Shown: positions 53,002 to 61,136 of the stretch, piece by piece
How positions within the stretch are numbered: position 1 is the stretch's first letter
Layout: every line of letters starts with the position of its first letter
DNA from: Streptomyces sp. ADI95-17
Lineage (GTDB): Bacteria > Actinomycetota > Actinomycetes > Streptomycetales > Streptomycetaceae
DNA length: 64,000 bases
Direction of reading: 5' to 3'
Assembly: GCF_003846175.1 (NCBI RefSeq)
Contig: NZ_ML123050.1
Location: 813,969 to 877,968 of the forward strand
Translations under genes and position numbers: made by a program
Notes under the pieces: generated by a model
The model's input: only the letters and a program-made list of their open reading frames with translations
Told to the model about the DNA's origin: nothing
The model's database searches: none

Positions 53002-54665
53002 GATGGAGCACGTTCCGTCGCGAGAAGACCCTGGTCGTAGCCGCTCGCACCGTCACCTCGACCGCGCGGGTCCTTGAATGCCTGCCCGCGCTGCTGCGCG
53101 GTGACAGCCGGGTGGCCGTCGTCTTCGCCTACGACTCCACGTCCGCCTTCAACGACGGGGTGCTCGACCTGCTCCACGACTCGGGATGCCGGGTGATGTC
53201 CTGGGAGCAGGTGGCCGACGCCGCTCCCGATCTCATCGTCTCCGCGAGTGAGAACATCGATGTGCCGGAGGGGGACTGTCCCGTTCTGGTGCTGCCCCAC
53301 GGGATCGGCTTCCAGAAGCACGTGCCGGACTCACGGGCACCGCGCAGCCGCTTGTCCGGGGTGGTGCCGGACCGGCTCCTGGAGTCCGGACGGGCCTGGC
53401 TCGCCATTTCGCATCCGGGCCAGGAGGAGCAGTTGCTCGCCACCCATCCGCGGGCGGCCGGACACACGTTGCTGGTCGGCGACCCCTGTTTCGACGAACT
53501 GCTCGTCAGCCTGGATCAGGCCGGGGTCTACCGGGCCGCGCTGGGCGTGCCGGACGGGCGACAACTCGTGGTGCTCAGTTCCACCTGGGGCCCCACCTCC
53601 CTGATCGGGCAGAACCCTGATCTCCCGGCCCGTCTGCTCGCCGCGCTGCCGTACGACGAATTCCGGGTCGCCGCGATCATCCATCCCAACGTCTGGTCGG
53701 GGCACGGCGCCTGGCAGATCCGTACCACTCTGGCAGCCGCGCTGGACGCGGGGCTGATCCTGATTCCCCCCGTTCACGCCTGGAGGCCGGCACTCGTGGC
53801 CGCGGACACCGTCATCGGCGACCACGGTTCGGTGACCCTGTACGGTGCGGCTCTGGGCAAGCCGGTGCTGCTCGCCGCGTTCGGGAGCGATGCCGTGCCG
53901 GGTACGGCCGTGGACGGTCTCGGACGGGACGCGCCCCGACTCGATCCGCTGGGCGACATGGCTGAGCAGATCAGGACCGCCGTCGGCGAACACACCCCCG
54001 ACCGCTACCGCACGATCGCCGAGCAGGCCTTCGCCCGGCCGGGGCAGGCGCTCCACCAGCTGCGAACCGCGCTCTACCGGCTGATGGGACTGGCCGAGCC
54101 GTCACCCGGTGTCCCGCCCCGGCCGGCACTGCCCACGCCGGAGGAGGCGGTGTCCTCGGTCTCCTCCTGGACCGTGGCGACCACGGCCTCGTCCCACGAC
54201 GACGAAAGGCTGACCGTCACCGTGCGGCGCCACCCCGCGGCGGTGTCCGACGCGGAACACGAGGACCCGCGGGTATTCACCCACCTGGCCTGTGATGAGC
54301 GGGAACGGGACCGGCGCCTGGTCGAGAGTGCGTCGGTGCTGATCCGGCGCAGTGCCCTGCCGACGACCGCCGCGGCCCTGCGCTGGATCGGGGAAACGCT
54401 GCACCGGTGTCCCGGCTGCCGCCTCGCGGCCGTCGCCCTGGACGGGGGCGGCTGTCTGGTGGGGCTGCGCGACGGACGGGTGGTCGAGGCGGCGGTCACC
54501 GGACCCGCAGTCGATCCCGGTCTGCCGGCCGCGACCGTCTACACCCTGCTGCGCGCGGGGGCCCCGTTGGACGACGCCATGGTGACGTTGCGCATCGGTG
54601 AGCTGCGCGACGAAGACGTCTCCCTCCGGTTGCGCCCGCATGTCCCGGTCGGCCCGTTCGGCTGA
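52947..54665 (+). CDS. Orphan GT-B-like protein of unknown function
   Basis: A 572-aa soluble protein. The first 390 residues alternate beta strands and helices like a GT-B or CDP-glycerol transferase fold: VLVLPHGIGFQKHVPDS, VVLSSTWGPTSLIGQNPDLPARLL, AAIIHPNVWSGHGAWQI and ADTVIGDHGSVTLYGAALGKPVLLAAFG. The last resembles the polyphosphate-donor loop of CDP-glycerol glycerophosphotransferases. The C-terminal 170 residues are a separate domain of unknown kind. No TM segment is seen. The GTG at 52947 or the ATG at 52953 could start it; an in-frame TAG at 52935 excludes a longer form. It follows a heptamer repeat and converges on the STAND gene. I do not recognise a named family. Confidence 0.72.
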   Translation: MAMHARQPLRVPVGPDALRWSTFRREKTLVVAARTVTSTARVLECLPALLRGDSRVAVVFAYDSTSAFNDGVLDLLHDSGCRVMSWEQVADAAPDLIVSASENIDVPEGDCPVLVLPHGIGFQKHVPDSRAPRSRLSGVVPDRLLESGRAWLAISHPGQEEQLLATHPRAAGHTLLVGDPCFDELLVSLDQAGVYRAALGVPDGRQLVVLSSTWGPTSLIGQNPDLPARLLAALPYDEFRVAAIIHPNVWSGHGAWQIRTTLAAALDAGLILIPPVHAWRPALVAADTVIGDHGSVTLYGAALGKPVLLAAFGSDAVPGTAVDGLGRDAPRLDPLGDMAEQIRTAVGEHTPDRYRTIAEQAFARPGQALHQLRTALYRLMGLAEPSPGVPPRPALPTPEEAVSSVSSWTVATTASSHDDERLTVTVRRHPAAVSDAEHEDPRVFTHLACDERERDRRLVESASVLIRRSALPTTAAALRWIGETLHRCPGCRLAAVALDGGGCLVGLRDGRVVEAAVTGPAVDPGLPAATVYTLLRAGAPLDDAMVTLRIGELRDEDVSLRLRPHVPVGPFG

Positions 54666-54678
54666 GGACATCCGGCCC

Positions 54679-56853
54679 TCAGCCTGTTTCACCCGTTCCT
54701 TCGAGCCGTCGGCGAAGCACTTCGGCCTGCGGGCTGCCGCCCGCCTCGTAGATCTCCAGGGCCCGCGTCAGGTCGGCCCGTACCGCTTCGGGATCGGCTG
54801 CCGAGCGCTCCTTGATCCCGGCCAGGGCCACCAGGGCCTGGGCCTCGTAGTGCGTCGCCTGCAGCTCGCGCAGGGCTCGGGCGGCCTCGCTCAGCGTGCG
54901 GATCGCCTCGTCGTGCTCCCCGAGATGATCGTGGGCGAGACCCATGGCTGCCAGCACCCGCGCCGCCATTCGCAGATCGTCCCGCGCGGTCAGCTCCGCG
55001 TGCGCCCCTCGCAAAGTGACCAGGGCCTCGCCGTGGTCACCGGCCGCGTCCTGGGCGCTGCCGAGGAAATAGGCCGCAATTGCGGCGCCACGCCCTTCAT
55101 TCGCCGCGGTGCTGAGCTCAAGCGCACTGCGGTAGGCGTCCATGGCGCGGGAGAGGTCGAAGCGTTCCCAGTACCGGCCCGAGAACTCCTGCACGGAGGC
55201 CCGCACCACGAGGTCTCCCGACACCTCGGCACATGCCACGGCGGATTCCAGCTCCCGCCGCGCTGCGTCGTATTCGCCCTGATCCATCAGCGGGCGTGAC
55301 AGAAGACTCCGCAGCCGGGCCTCGGCGGCCGGTTCCAGCGCGGCGGCCGCGGCCGCCGCCCCCAGTTCGAGCGACTCCCGCCAGTCACCGAGATGCCGGT
55401 GGTGGAAGAACAACGCTGTGAACGCCTCGGACAGCTGCCACACCTCGGTCCGGAGAGTCTCCTCGCGAACAGCGGCCCGCAGCACGTCCAGGATGTTGCG
55501 GTGCTCCGCTTCCAGCCAGTCGAGAGGCGCTGTGCCCCCCGTGGTTCCGAAGGGGTCGGGGGCCGCGCTCAACAACGTCGTGAGATCCGCGATCCGCAGC
55601 CGGTCCTGCCTGATCGACCGGTCCGCGAGTGCGGTGAGAGCCAGGTAGTGCGTCGTCACCCGCCCCAGCAGAGCGAGCTGTTCGCCTTCCGGCTCCTCGG
55701 CGGCGGCGCGCTCCCGGGCATGGAGTCGTACCAGGTCGTGGAAGCGGTGGCGGCCGTCCCCGGTCGATTCGAGAAGGCTCGCCGAAACGAGCGCCCTCAG
55801 CATCGTCCCGGTGCTCGATGTGTCGATGCCCGCCGCGACCGCGGCGACACCCACGTCGAACGTGGTACCCGGCAGCCAGCCCAGGAGCCGGTACAGCCGG
55901 GCCGTGTCCGGGGGAAGTTCCCGGTAGCCGAGATCGAGCACAGCGGACACCGACCGCTCCTCTCCGAGGGACATTCCCGCCAGGCGACCGGACTCGTCGG
56001 CAAGCTCACCGGCCAGATCTGCCGGGGTCAGCCCGGGGTTGGTCAGCAGTCGGGCCGCCACGATGTGCAGGGCCACCGGCAGGCCCCCGCAAAGGTCCAC
56101 CAGCCGTTCGGCCGACTCCCGGTCCGCCGCGACGACCGCCTCACCGCAGCGTTCGGTCAGCAACTCCAGCCCGCTGGCCCGGCCCAGAGGCCGCACCGGC
56201 ATCATCCGCGCACCGTCCAGTGCCAGTTCCCCGAGCAGACCGCCGCTCGTGACCAGCAGGGCGCTGCCCTCGCCCTTGGGGATCAGGGAGGCTGCCTGGG
56301 CCGGCTGGCTCACATTGTCGAGGACCACGAGCAGCCGCCGGCCCGATGAACGCGACCGGAACAGCCTTGTGCGGTCGGCGAGCGACGCGGGGATGGTCGA
56401 CTCGTCGACTCCCAGGGACCTGAGGCACCGGCGAACGGCCTCGGACACGTCCCCGCCCTCCGGCTCTTCCCGCAGCGCCGCGAAATCGACGTAGATCTGG
56501 CCGTCGGGGAACAGCTCCCGCTTCTCGTCCGCCCAGTGCGACACCAGCGCGGTCTTGCCCACGCCGGACATGCCGTACAGGGCTCCGAACCCGACCTTCA
56601 CCGACCGCGGGCGTCCCGTTCCCAGCCAGGCGTCGAGCTCCGCCAGGCGCTTCGAGCGATTGACGAACGGGAACGGGAGCGGTGGGACCTCGTCCGGCCT
56701 GATGTCCGGCCCGACGCCGGGCGGTGCCTGGACGTTGAAGGTGATTCCGCCATGGATCCGTTGGGCCTGGATGCTCGGGCCGTGGACCTGCCCGGACAGG
56801 TCGTTGCTGACGTACGTGGATTCCCGGCGGGCAGCGGGTTCCTCACTCTTCAC
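54679..56853 (-). CDS. STAND/NB-ARC NTPase with TPR repeats, NLR-like, with N-terminal amyloid-signalling-type motif
   Basis: A 724-aa NLR-type protein. The first 40 residues carry a short motif (residues 17-40) with SIQAQRIHGGITF at its core, matching the C-terminus of the protein encoded upstream. The NB-ARC NTPase follows: Walker A GMSGVGKT at 94-101, Walker B LLVVLDN at 174-180, and GGLPVALHI in the GLPL position. A winged-helix region includes LYRLLGWLPGTTFDVGVAAV. The C-terminal half (about 430-724) holds TPR-like helical repeats, the likely ligand sensor. The GTG at 56853 follows GGGGAGAGC and overlaps the upstream TGA. STAND proteins oligomerise on sensing and then nucleate an effector. 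Defence or signalling is inferred from the architecture. Confidence 0.87.
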   Translation of the reverse strand: MKSEEPAARRESTYVSNDLSGQVHGPSIQAQRIHGGITFNVQAPPGVGPDIRPDEVPPLPFPFVNRSKRLAELDAWLGTGRPRSVKVGFGALYGMSGVGKTALVSHWADEKRELFPDGQIYVDFAALREEPEGGDVSEAVRRCLRSLGVDESTIPASLADRTRLFRSRSSGRRLLVVLDNVSQPAQAASLIPKGEGSALLVTSGGLLGELALDGARMMPVRPLGRASGLELLTERCGEAVVAADRESAERLVDLCGGLPVALHIVAARLLTNPGLTPADLAGELADESGRLAGMSLGEERSVSAVLDLGYRELPPDTARLYRLLGWLPGTTFDVGVAAVAAGIDTSSTGTMLRALVSASLLESTGDGRHRFHDLVRLHARERAAAEEPEGEQLALLGRVTTHYLALTALADRSIRQDRLRIADLTTLLSAAPDPFGTTGGTAPLDWLEAEHRNILDVLRAAVREETLRTEVWQLSEAFTALFFHHRHLGDWRESLELGAAAAAAALEPAAEARLRSLLSRPLMDQGEYDAARRELESAVACAEVSGDLVVRASVQEFSGRYWERFDLSRAMDAYRSALELSTAANEGRGAAIAAYFLGSAQDAAGDHGEALVTLRGAHAELTARDDLRMAARVLAAMGLAHDHLGEHDEAIRTLSEAARALRELQATHYEAQALVALAGIKERSAADPEAVRADLTRALEIYEAGGSPQAEVLRRRLEGTGETG

Positions 56854-57281
56854 GCTCTCCCCTGACCGTGAAAGGTCAGGCCGCCGGAAAAACTCTGCCC
56901 CTGGACGACCTGGGAGTTCTGGGTGTCCCCGCTGACGCTGTTGTTGATCGTCACCGTCGACACGCCTTCCGATCGAGGGGCGAGCTCGTCCAGCAGCACT
57001 CGCAGCTCCTGTGCGGCCGCCGGGTCCGCGCGCAGTGCCCGGCGCATCCTGAGCCGCCACTCGTCCTCGATGTCCGCCGCGGCATCCGGATCCTCGCCGT
57101 CGCGGGCCGCGATGAGTTCCTCCCGGGACGCGTCGAGTTCCTCGTCCACACCATCGGTCTCCCCGCCCCGCGCGAGGAATCGTGCCATTCGCTCCCGGGT
57201 CTGCGCCCAGGCGTCCGAGACCATGTGACCGACCAAGGTCGTCGCACCCGACACCGCCAGTGCCGCCAACTCCGCTTCCAC
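56850..57281 (-). CDS. Putative small effector with C-terminal amyloid-signalling-type motif
   Basis: A 143-aa protein with three parts. The N-terminal 40 residues are a hydrophobic then amphipathic helix (LAALAVSGATTLVGHMVSDAW) that could insert in a membrane. The middle is acidic and helical (VDEELDASREELIAARD, WRLRMRRALRADPAAAQELRVLLDEL). The C-terminal tail, residues 114-138, ends VVQGQSFSGGLTFHG and aligns with the N-terminal motif of the downstream STAND protein. The GTG start at 57281 has GGGGG upstream, and its TGA overlaps the STAND GTG, so both are made in fixed ratio. It is best explained as the effector of an NLR/effector pair that acts at the membrane (Bell-like domain possible). 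Function is inferred. Confidence 0.72.
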   Translation of the reverse strand: MEAELAALAVSGATTLVGHMVSDAWAQTRERMARFLARGGETDGVDEELDASREELIAARDGEDPDAAADIEDEWRLRMRRALRADPAAAQELRVLLDELAPRSEGVSTVTINNSVSGDTQNSQVVQGQSFSGGLTFHGQGRA

Positions 57282-57504
57282 GATGCCCCCGTTGTCTCGC
57301 CGTCGCGCCGTGCGCGCGTGAAGTCACTTCTACCGTAGAGAGCGGACGAGCACTTCGGAAGCGCGTCCAGGGGCGCGGCGCATCGGAAACCGGCCGGAGC
57401 CCCTCATGGTGGGCACAAGCACTCCGGGCGGCAGAACTATGGTGTCCCGCCACGTACGCCCCTGACCTGCCCCTTCCTACGGTATGGCGACGCACACACG
57501 TCCC

Positions 57505-57831
57505 TAGCGCGGCGGCGCGGCGGTTGCGCTGGACGAAGACCGGGGTGACGGCGAGCGGGCCCTTGAGGCGCTCGACCGCGCCCTGGCCCTTGTACTGGAT
57601 CAGGATCTGGGCAGGGGTGGCCTGCTCGGCGTTGAGCGGCGTGATCAGCGCGTACCAGCCGTCGGCCTTGGCCTCGGCGTCGAGCACGTCCTGGTCGAAG
57701 CTCCACTCAAGTGTGGGTAGGCCTGCCTCGTCCTGCGCGACATGCCAGCGCAGGCAGGCGGTCGCGCGGCGCTTGGCGGCGATCACCCCGGCGCGGGCGG
57801 CGACCTTCTCGGCCGTCTTGTAGATCCGAGC
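57505..57831 (-). pseudogene. IS1634-family transposase fragment
   Basis: An internal piece of about 109 codons from a DDE transposase of the IS1634/IS4 group. RIYKTAEKVAARAGVIAAKR, DGWYALITPLNAEQATPAQI and IQYKGQGAVERLKGPLAVTP are recognisable; the Y-(2)-R/K-like region and the downstream ERLKGPLAVTPVF block are the usual conserved core near the catalytic Glu. Neither ends nor terminal inverted repeats are seen, and the frame dissolves into unrelated sequence on both sides. It is a remnant rather than an active element. Confidence 0.8.
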
Positions 57832-58020
57832 GCTTTCTGGGTGCGGAGGTGACCGACAACCCGGGCTCCGCACCCGGAAGCGAGTACTGCCACGCCAGGC
57901 GAGGCCGGCCAATCACTCCGATGCACGCGCCTTTCACCCGGTTGGGGGGTACTGCCGGGCCCGGCGGCGCCACTGCGTGAACGCTGAGGTGCTGTTGGCA
58001 TCGAGGAGAGCGAGAACAGC

Positions 58021-58983
58021 ATGACCTCATTGGTGATCTCCGGCATATCGCGAGCGCACGTCACCGTGGCCGGATGTGCCCTGGTCCTGTGCACGACGAC
58101 GGCAGTCCCGGCTTTCGCGGACGGCGACATTTCCGGCGCGAAACCCACGGTAGTTCTGGTACACGGTGCGTTCGCCGACAATTCCAGCTGGGACGGGGTG
58201 ATTTCGCGCCTTGAGCGCAGCGGCTACCCGGTGATCGCACCCTCCAACCCGCTGCGCGGACTGTACAACGACTCCACCTACATCGCCTCGGTACTGGACA
58301 GCGTCCAGGGCCCCGTCGTGCTGGTGGGCCACTCCTACGGCGGCGCGGTAATCAGCTCGGCCGCGGCCGGAAAACCCAAGGTGAAGTCGCTCGTGTACGT
58401 GTCGGCTCTGATGCCCGACGTGGGCGAGAGCGGCATGTCGCTGGCCGCGCGGTTCCCCAGTGAACTGGGCACCGCCACCAAGTCCGTCCCGTTCCGGGAG
58501 AGCGGTCGCAGTGGGACCGACCTGTACCTGGAGCGCAACAAGGTCCACCAGGTCTTCGCCGCAGACCTGCCGGAGAGCGAGGCGAATCTGCTGGGGGTCA
58601 CCCAGCGGCCCGCCGCCACGACCGCCTTCTCGGAGAAGGCCAAGGTCGCGGCCTGGAAGCAGATACCGTCCTGGGCGCTGGTAGGCCGGCAGGACAAGAC
58701 CATCAACCCGGATCAGGAACGCTTCCAGGCAAAACGGGCCGGCTCGCACACGGTGGAGATCAACTCTTCACATGTGTCCCTGATCGCCCACCCCGAGGCG
58801 GTCGCCGACCTGATCCTCCAGGCGGCTGCAGCCCCCGACTCCGCCCGGCCGTCCCTGGCGGCCAGCGGATCCGCGAATGACGCACGTGCCAGGACCGTCC
58901 TCGCTCGTCTCGCCGGGGCGTCCCTGATCGTCGGTGCGGGAGCTGTTCTTCTCGGCCACCGGCTGCGACGCGCCCGCCGCTGA
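58021..58983 (+). CDS. Secreted alpha/beta hydrolase with C-terminal membrane anchor
   Basis: A 320-aa alpha/beta hydrolase. The N-terminal signal peptide contains VAGCALVLCTTTAVPAFADG. The oxyanion region is VVLVHGAFADNSSW; the nucleophile Ser is in LVGHSYGGAVISS and the base His in SSHVSLIAHPEAV. A hydrophobic C-terminus (LAGASLIVGAGAVLLGHRLRRARR) ends in Arg residues, as in membrane-anchored exported proteins; no LPxTG is visible. The ATG at 58021 has GAGGAGAG before it. It lies in a region of decayed mobile DNA but is intact. Related proteins are esterases or salicylate-esterase-like hydrolases. Confidence 0.87.
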   Translation: MTSLVISGISRAHVTVAGCALVLCTTTAVPAFADGDISGAKPTVVLVHGAFADNSSWDGVISRLERSGYPVIAPSNPLRGLYNDSTYIASVLDSVQGPVVLVGHSYGGAVISSAAAGKPKVKSLVYVSALMPDVGESGMSLAARFPSELGTATKSVPFRESGRSGTDLYLERNKVHQVFAADLPESEANLLGVTQRPAATTAFSEKAKVAAWKQIPSWALVGRQDKTINPDQERFQAKRAGSHTVEINSSHVSLIAHPEAVADLILQAAAAPDSARPSLAASGSANDARARTVLARLAGASLIVGAGAVLLGHRLRRARR

Positions 58984-59027
58984 CGGCGGACAGGCTGGAC
59001 CCACAGCCCCCTTGTGCGTTCGATGGA

Positions 59028-59479
59028 GCCACGGACCTGGCCGCATACGCCCGGTACTTCCGCGCCAACCTGGACGCGAACCTGGCGAGTGCCGCACTGA
59101 CCACGAGGGCGCTGGACGACCGGCTCGCCCCCGGCGACGCGGTCGTCCACATCGGCTCGATCGCCGCCGACCAGGATGCCGGTTCCTACGGGGCCGTCAG
59201 GGCGGGGCTCGCCACCTGGAACCTGGATCTGGCCACGCGAGCTTCGGTCCACGCGGCATCACCGCGAACGTGGTCTCGCCCGACTGCATCGCCGACACGG
59301 AGTTCTTCCGCGGCTGCCTCCCGGAAGCCCGGCGCACCGCCCTCGTCCCCGCCACGGCAACGGGCCGCGCCGGTACCCCGCGGACGTCGCACCACGGTCG
59401 CCTTCCTTGCCTCCCCCGGGCCCGTCACATCACGGGCCAGGTGCTGCACGTGAACGGGGGCGCACACGGGACCCTCTGA
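59028..59479 (+). pseudogene. Frameshifted SDR dehydrogenase pseudogene
   Basis: The segment reads as pieces of one SDR. Frame one carries ATDLAAYARYFRANLDANLASAA, GDAVVHIGSIAADQDAGSYGAVRAGLATWNLDLA. Near 59235 the coding sense moves to another frame with GPRGITANVVSPDCIADTEFFRG and RRTALVPATATGRAGTP. A second disturbance near 59385 breaks the expected AFLASPGARH before HITGQVLHVNGGAHG. The usual SYxxAK active site is altered to SYGAVRA, and the N-terminal third with the TGxxxGxG motif is missing. It is therefore dead, and lies right behind the hydrolase gene. Confidence 0.82.
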
Positions 59480-59839
59480 TCGGGGCGGGATACGCGGAAA
59501 GCCGCAACGGCCGGCCCGCCGACTGCTCCGGCGAGCGCGCTGCCCTCCCTGGGCCGACGGGCGCGCAGGAAAACCCGAGCCTGGACCCGCTCGATGGCAC
59601 TGCCCGGAGATTCGCGTCGTCGCCGAGCACCCCGTCGAACCCGAGAACCCGGGCCCTGCCGCCGCCCCCGACAACTGAGGTTCCTATCGCCACCGCGAAC
59701 TGCGCCCTGTACCGGGAACGGAGCACGGCGGTCCTCCCGGAACTGCCGGTCGCCCCGTTCTTCGCAAGCGGGCGCAGGTCGCAGAGCTCGGTGTGGAATG
59801 GGCCTGACACCACCCGCCTGGGTCGCCCGGATCTTGGGC
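59480..59839. other. Non-coding gap after SDR pseudogene
   Basis: These 360 bases contain no frame with recognisable homology. Low-complexity Arg/Pro-rich readings exist in several frames. It is probably decayed DNA between a pseudogene and the convergent PP2C gene. Confidence 0.5.
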
Positions 59840-61030
59840 TCAGCGGCCTGGGGGCGGGGGCGATCCACTGAGGTGGTGCCGGTGGTGACCAATGGGATGG
59901 GGTGTGAGGTGCGGCCGGTGGGACGGGGTGCATTCGATGACCAGGAGGGCTACGTCGTCGGCGGGGTGGCCGCCGATGTGGGTGAGCAGATCGCGGTGGA
60001 TGTGGCGCAGAAGAGTGTCGGGGCTGGTGGTGGGGAAGGAGGCGACTCGTTCGGCGAGCGGGTAGAACGCTCCGGACGGCGAGCGGGCTTCGATGACTCC
60101 GTCGGTGTAGAGGACGAGCATGTCACCGCATGTGAAGGTGAACGGGTCGATGCGGTCGCCCTCGATCGGTCGTTCGCACACGCCCAGCGGAGGCAGCGGC
60201 TGTCGGGCATGCAGGACCGTGACCCGCCGATCGTGCAACAGCAGAGGCGGGGGATGCCCGCAGTTGATCATCTCGGCGGCCGACGGGGCATCGTCGGGGA
60301 TCTCCAGAACGAGGCAGGTGATGAAGTGCTCGCCGGGGTCGTGCTCGGTGTCCGACACGTCCTCCAGGTTTCGGGAGACGCTGTCTTCGAGGGCAGCTAC
60401 CAGCTCGGGGAGGGTGGCACACCGGTGAGCGCCCTCACGGAATGCCCCCAGCACCAGCGAGGCCTCACCGATGGCGGCCAGTCCGTTGCCCCGGACATCG
60501 CCGATGACTACCCGGGTCGCGGCATGCGCGGCGCGGGCGAACGCAAACAGGTCACCCCCGATCTCGGCCTCGTCCTGCGCGGACATATACAGCCATGCCA
60601 CCTGCAACGGCCCGATCCGGCGTGGCGGAGGCCGAAGCAGCGCCCGCTGAGCCGTCTCCGCCACGGAGCGTGCCAGGCTCAGCGCCCGGTCGCGTCGCTC
60701 CCGCACAAACCGCGTGAACACCACCAAGGCGGAGAGCACGGTCAGTGCGATGATCTGCGCCAGGCGGTTGGGCGTGGTCAGTCCGCCGAGGGAGACAACG
60801 ATGAACACTTGGGCCGCCACTGCCAGGACCCCGGCGAGAGCAGTAAGCCGTGTCCCGGCGAGGGAGGCGGTCAGAGCGGGCGCGATGACCAGCAGTGGGC
60901 CCAGCTGGACATCGCGACCGGTGTAGATGTCCAACAGGGTGATCGTCCCGATCAGCACGAACGGGATCGCCACCAAACCACGGCCTGATGGCGGCTCCAG
61001 CAGCTGATCCCACGAACGTCGCGCACCCAT
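59840..61030 (-). CDS. Membrane SpoIIE/PP2C-type Ser/Thr phosphatase
   Basis: A 396-aa phosphatase. N-terminal spans are visible (GLVAIPFVLIGTITLLDIY, LLVIAPALTASLAGT, LAGVLAVAAQVFIVV, LAQIIALTVLSALVVF). The SpoIIE domain shows IGGDLFAFARAAHAATRVVIGDVRGNGL, INCGHPPPLLL, LVLYTDGVIEARSPSGAFYP and ADDVALLVIE with the metal-binding Asp residues present. It is a close paralogue of the 387-aa phosphatase at 31992. The ATG at 61030 follows AAGGGG; an in-frame ATG at 61048 lacks a ribosome site. It sits between an SDR pseudogene and a Tn3 transposase remnant, so it may have moved with mobile DNA. Confidence 0.87.
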   Translation of the reverse strand: MGARRSWDQLLEPPSGRGLVAIPFVLIGTITLLDIYTGRDVQLGPLLVIAPALTASLAGTRLTALAGVLAVAAQVFIVVSLGGLTTPNRLAQIIALTVLSALVVFTRFVRERRDRALSLARSVAETAQRALLRPPPRRIGPLQVAWLYMSAQDEAEIGGDLFAFARAAHAATRVVIGDVRGNGLAAIGEASLVLGAFREGAHRCATLPELVAALEDSVSRNLEDVSDTEHDPGEHFITCLVLEIPDDAPSAAEMINCGHPPPLLLHDRRVTVLHARQPLPPLGVCERPIEGDRIDPFTFTCGDMLVLYTDGVIEARSPSGAFYPLAERVASFPTTSPDTLLRHIHRDLLTHIGGHPADDVALLVIECTPSHRPHLTPHPIGHHRHHLSGSPPPPGR

Positions 61031-61136
61031 ATACCCCTTATGCTCCATCGATTACGCACCCCCAACCAGCCGACGAACACGAGTCGGGTCTTCTCCCAGG
61101 GCGTACAGGCGCTGGTCGTGCGCTGGACCGGCGAGA

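Noticed and set aside
52861..54665. Phase-variable in-frame fusion of the REPRAAS leader with the 572-aa protein
   Set aside because: One extra repeat unit would bring the leader in frame, but an in-frame TAG at 52935 lies between the repeat and the GTG at 52947. Only the leader's stop position can change.
54679..57912. One 1077-aa protein joining the transposase-like segment to the STAND protein
   Set aside because: A GTG with a strong ribosome site at 56853, overlapping the upstream effector's stop, marks the true start. The upstream stretch lies antisense-frame to the effector gene and includes an IS remnant.
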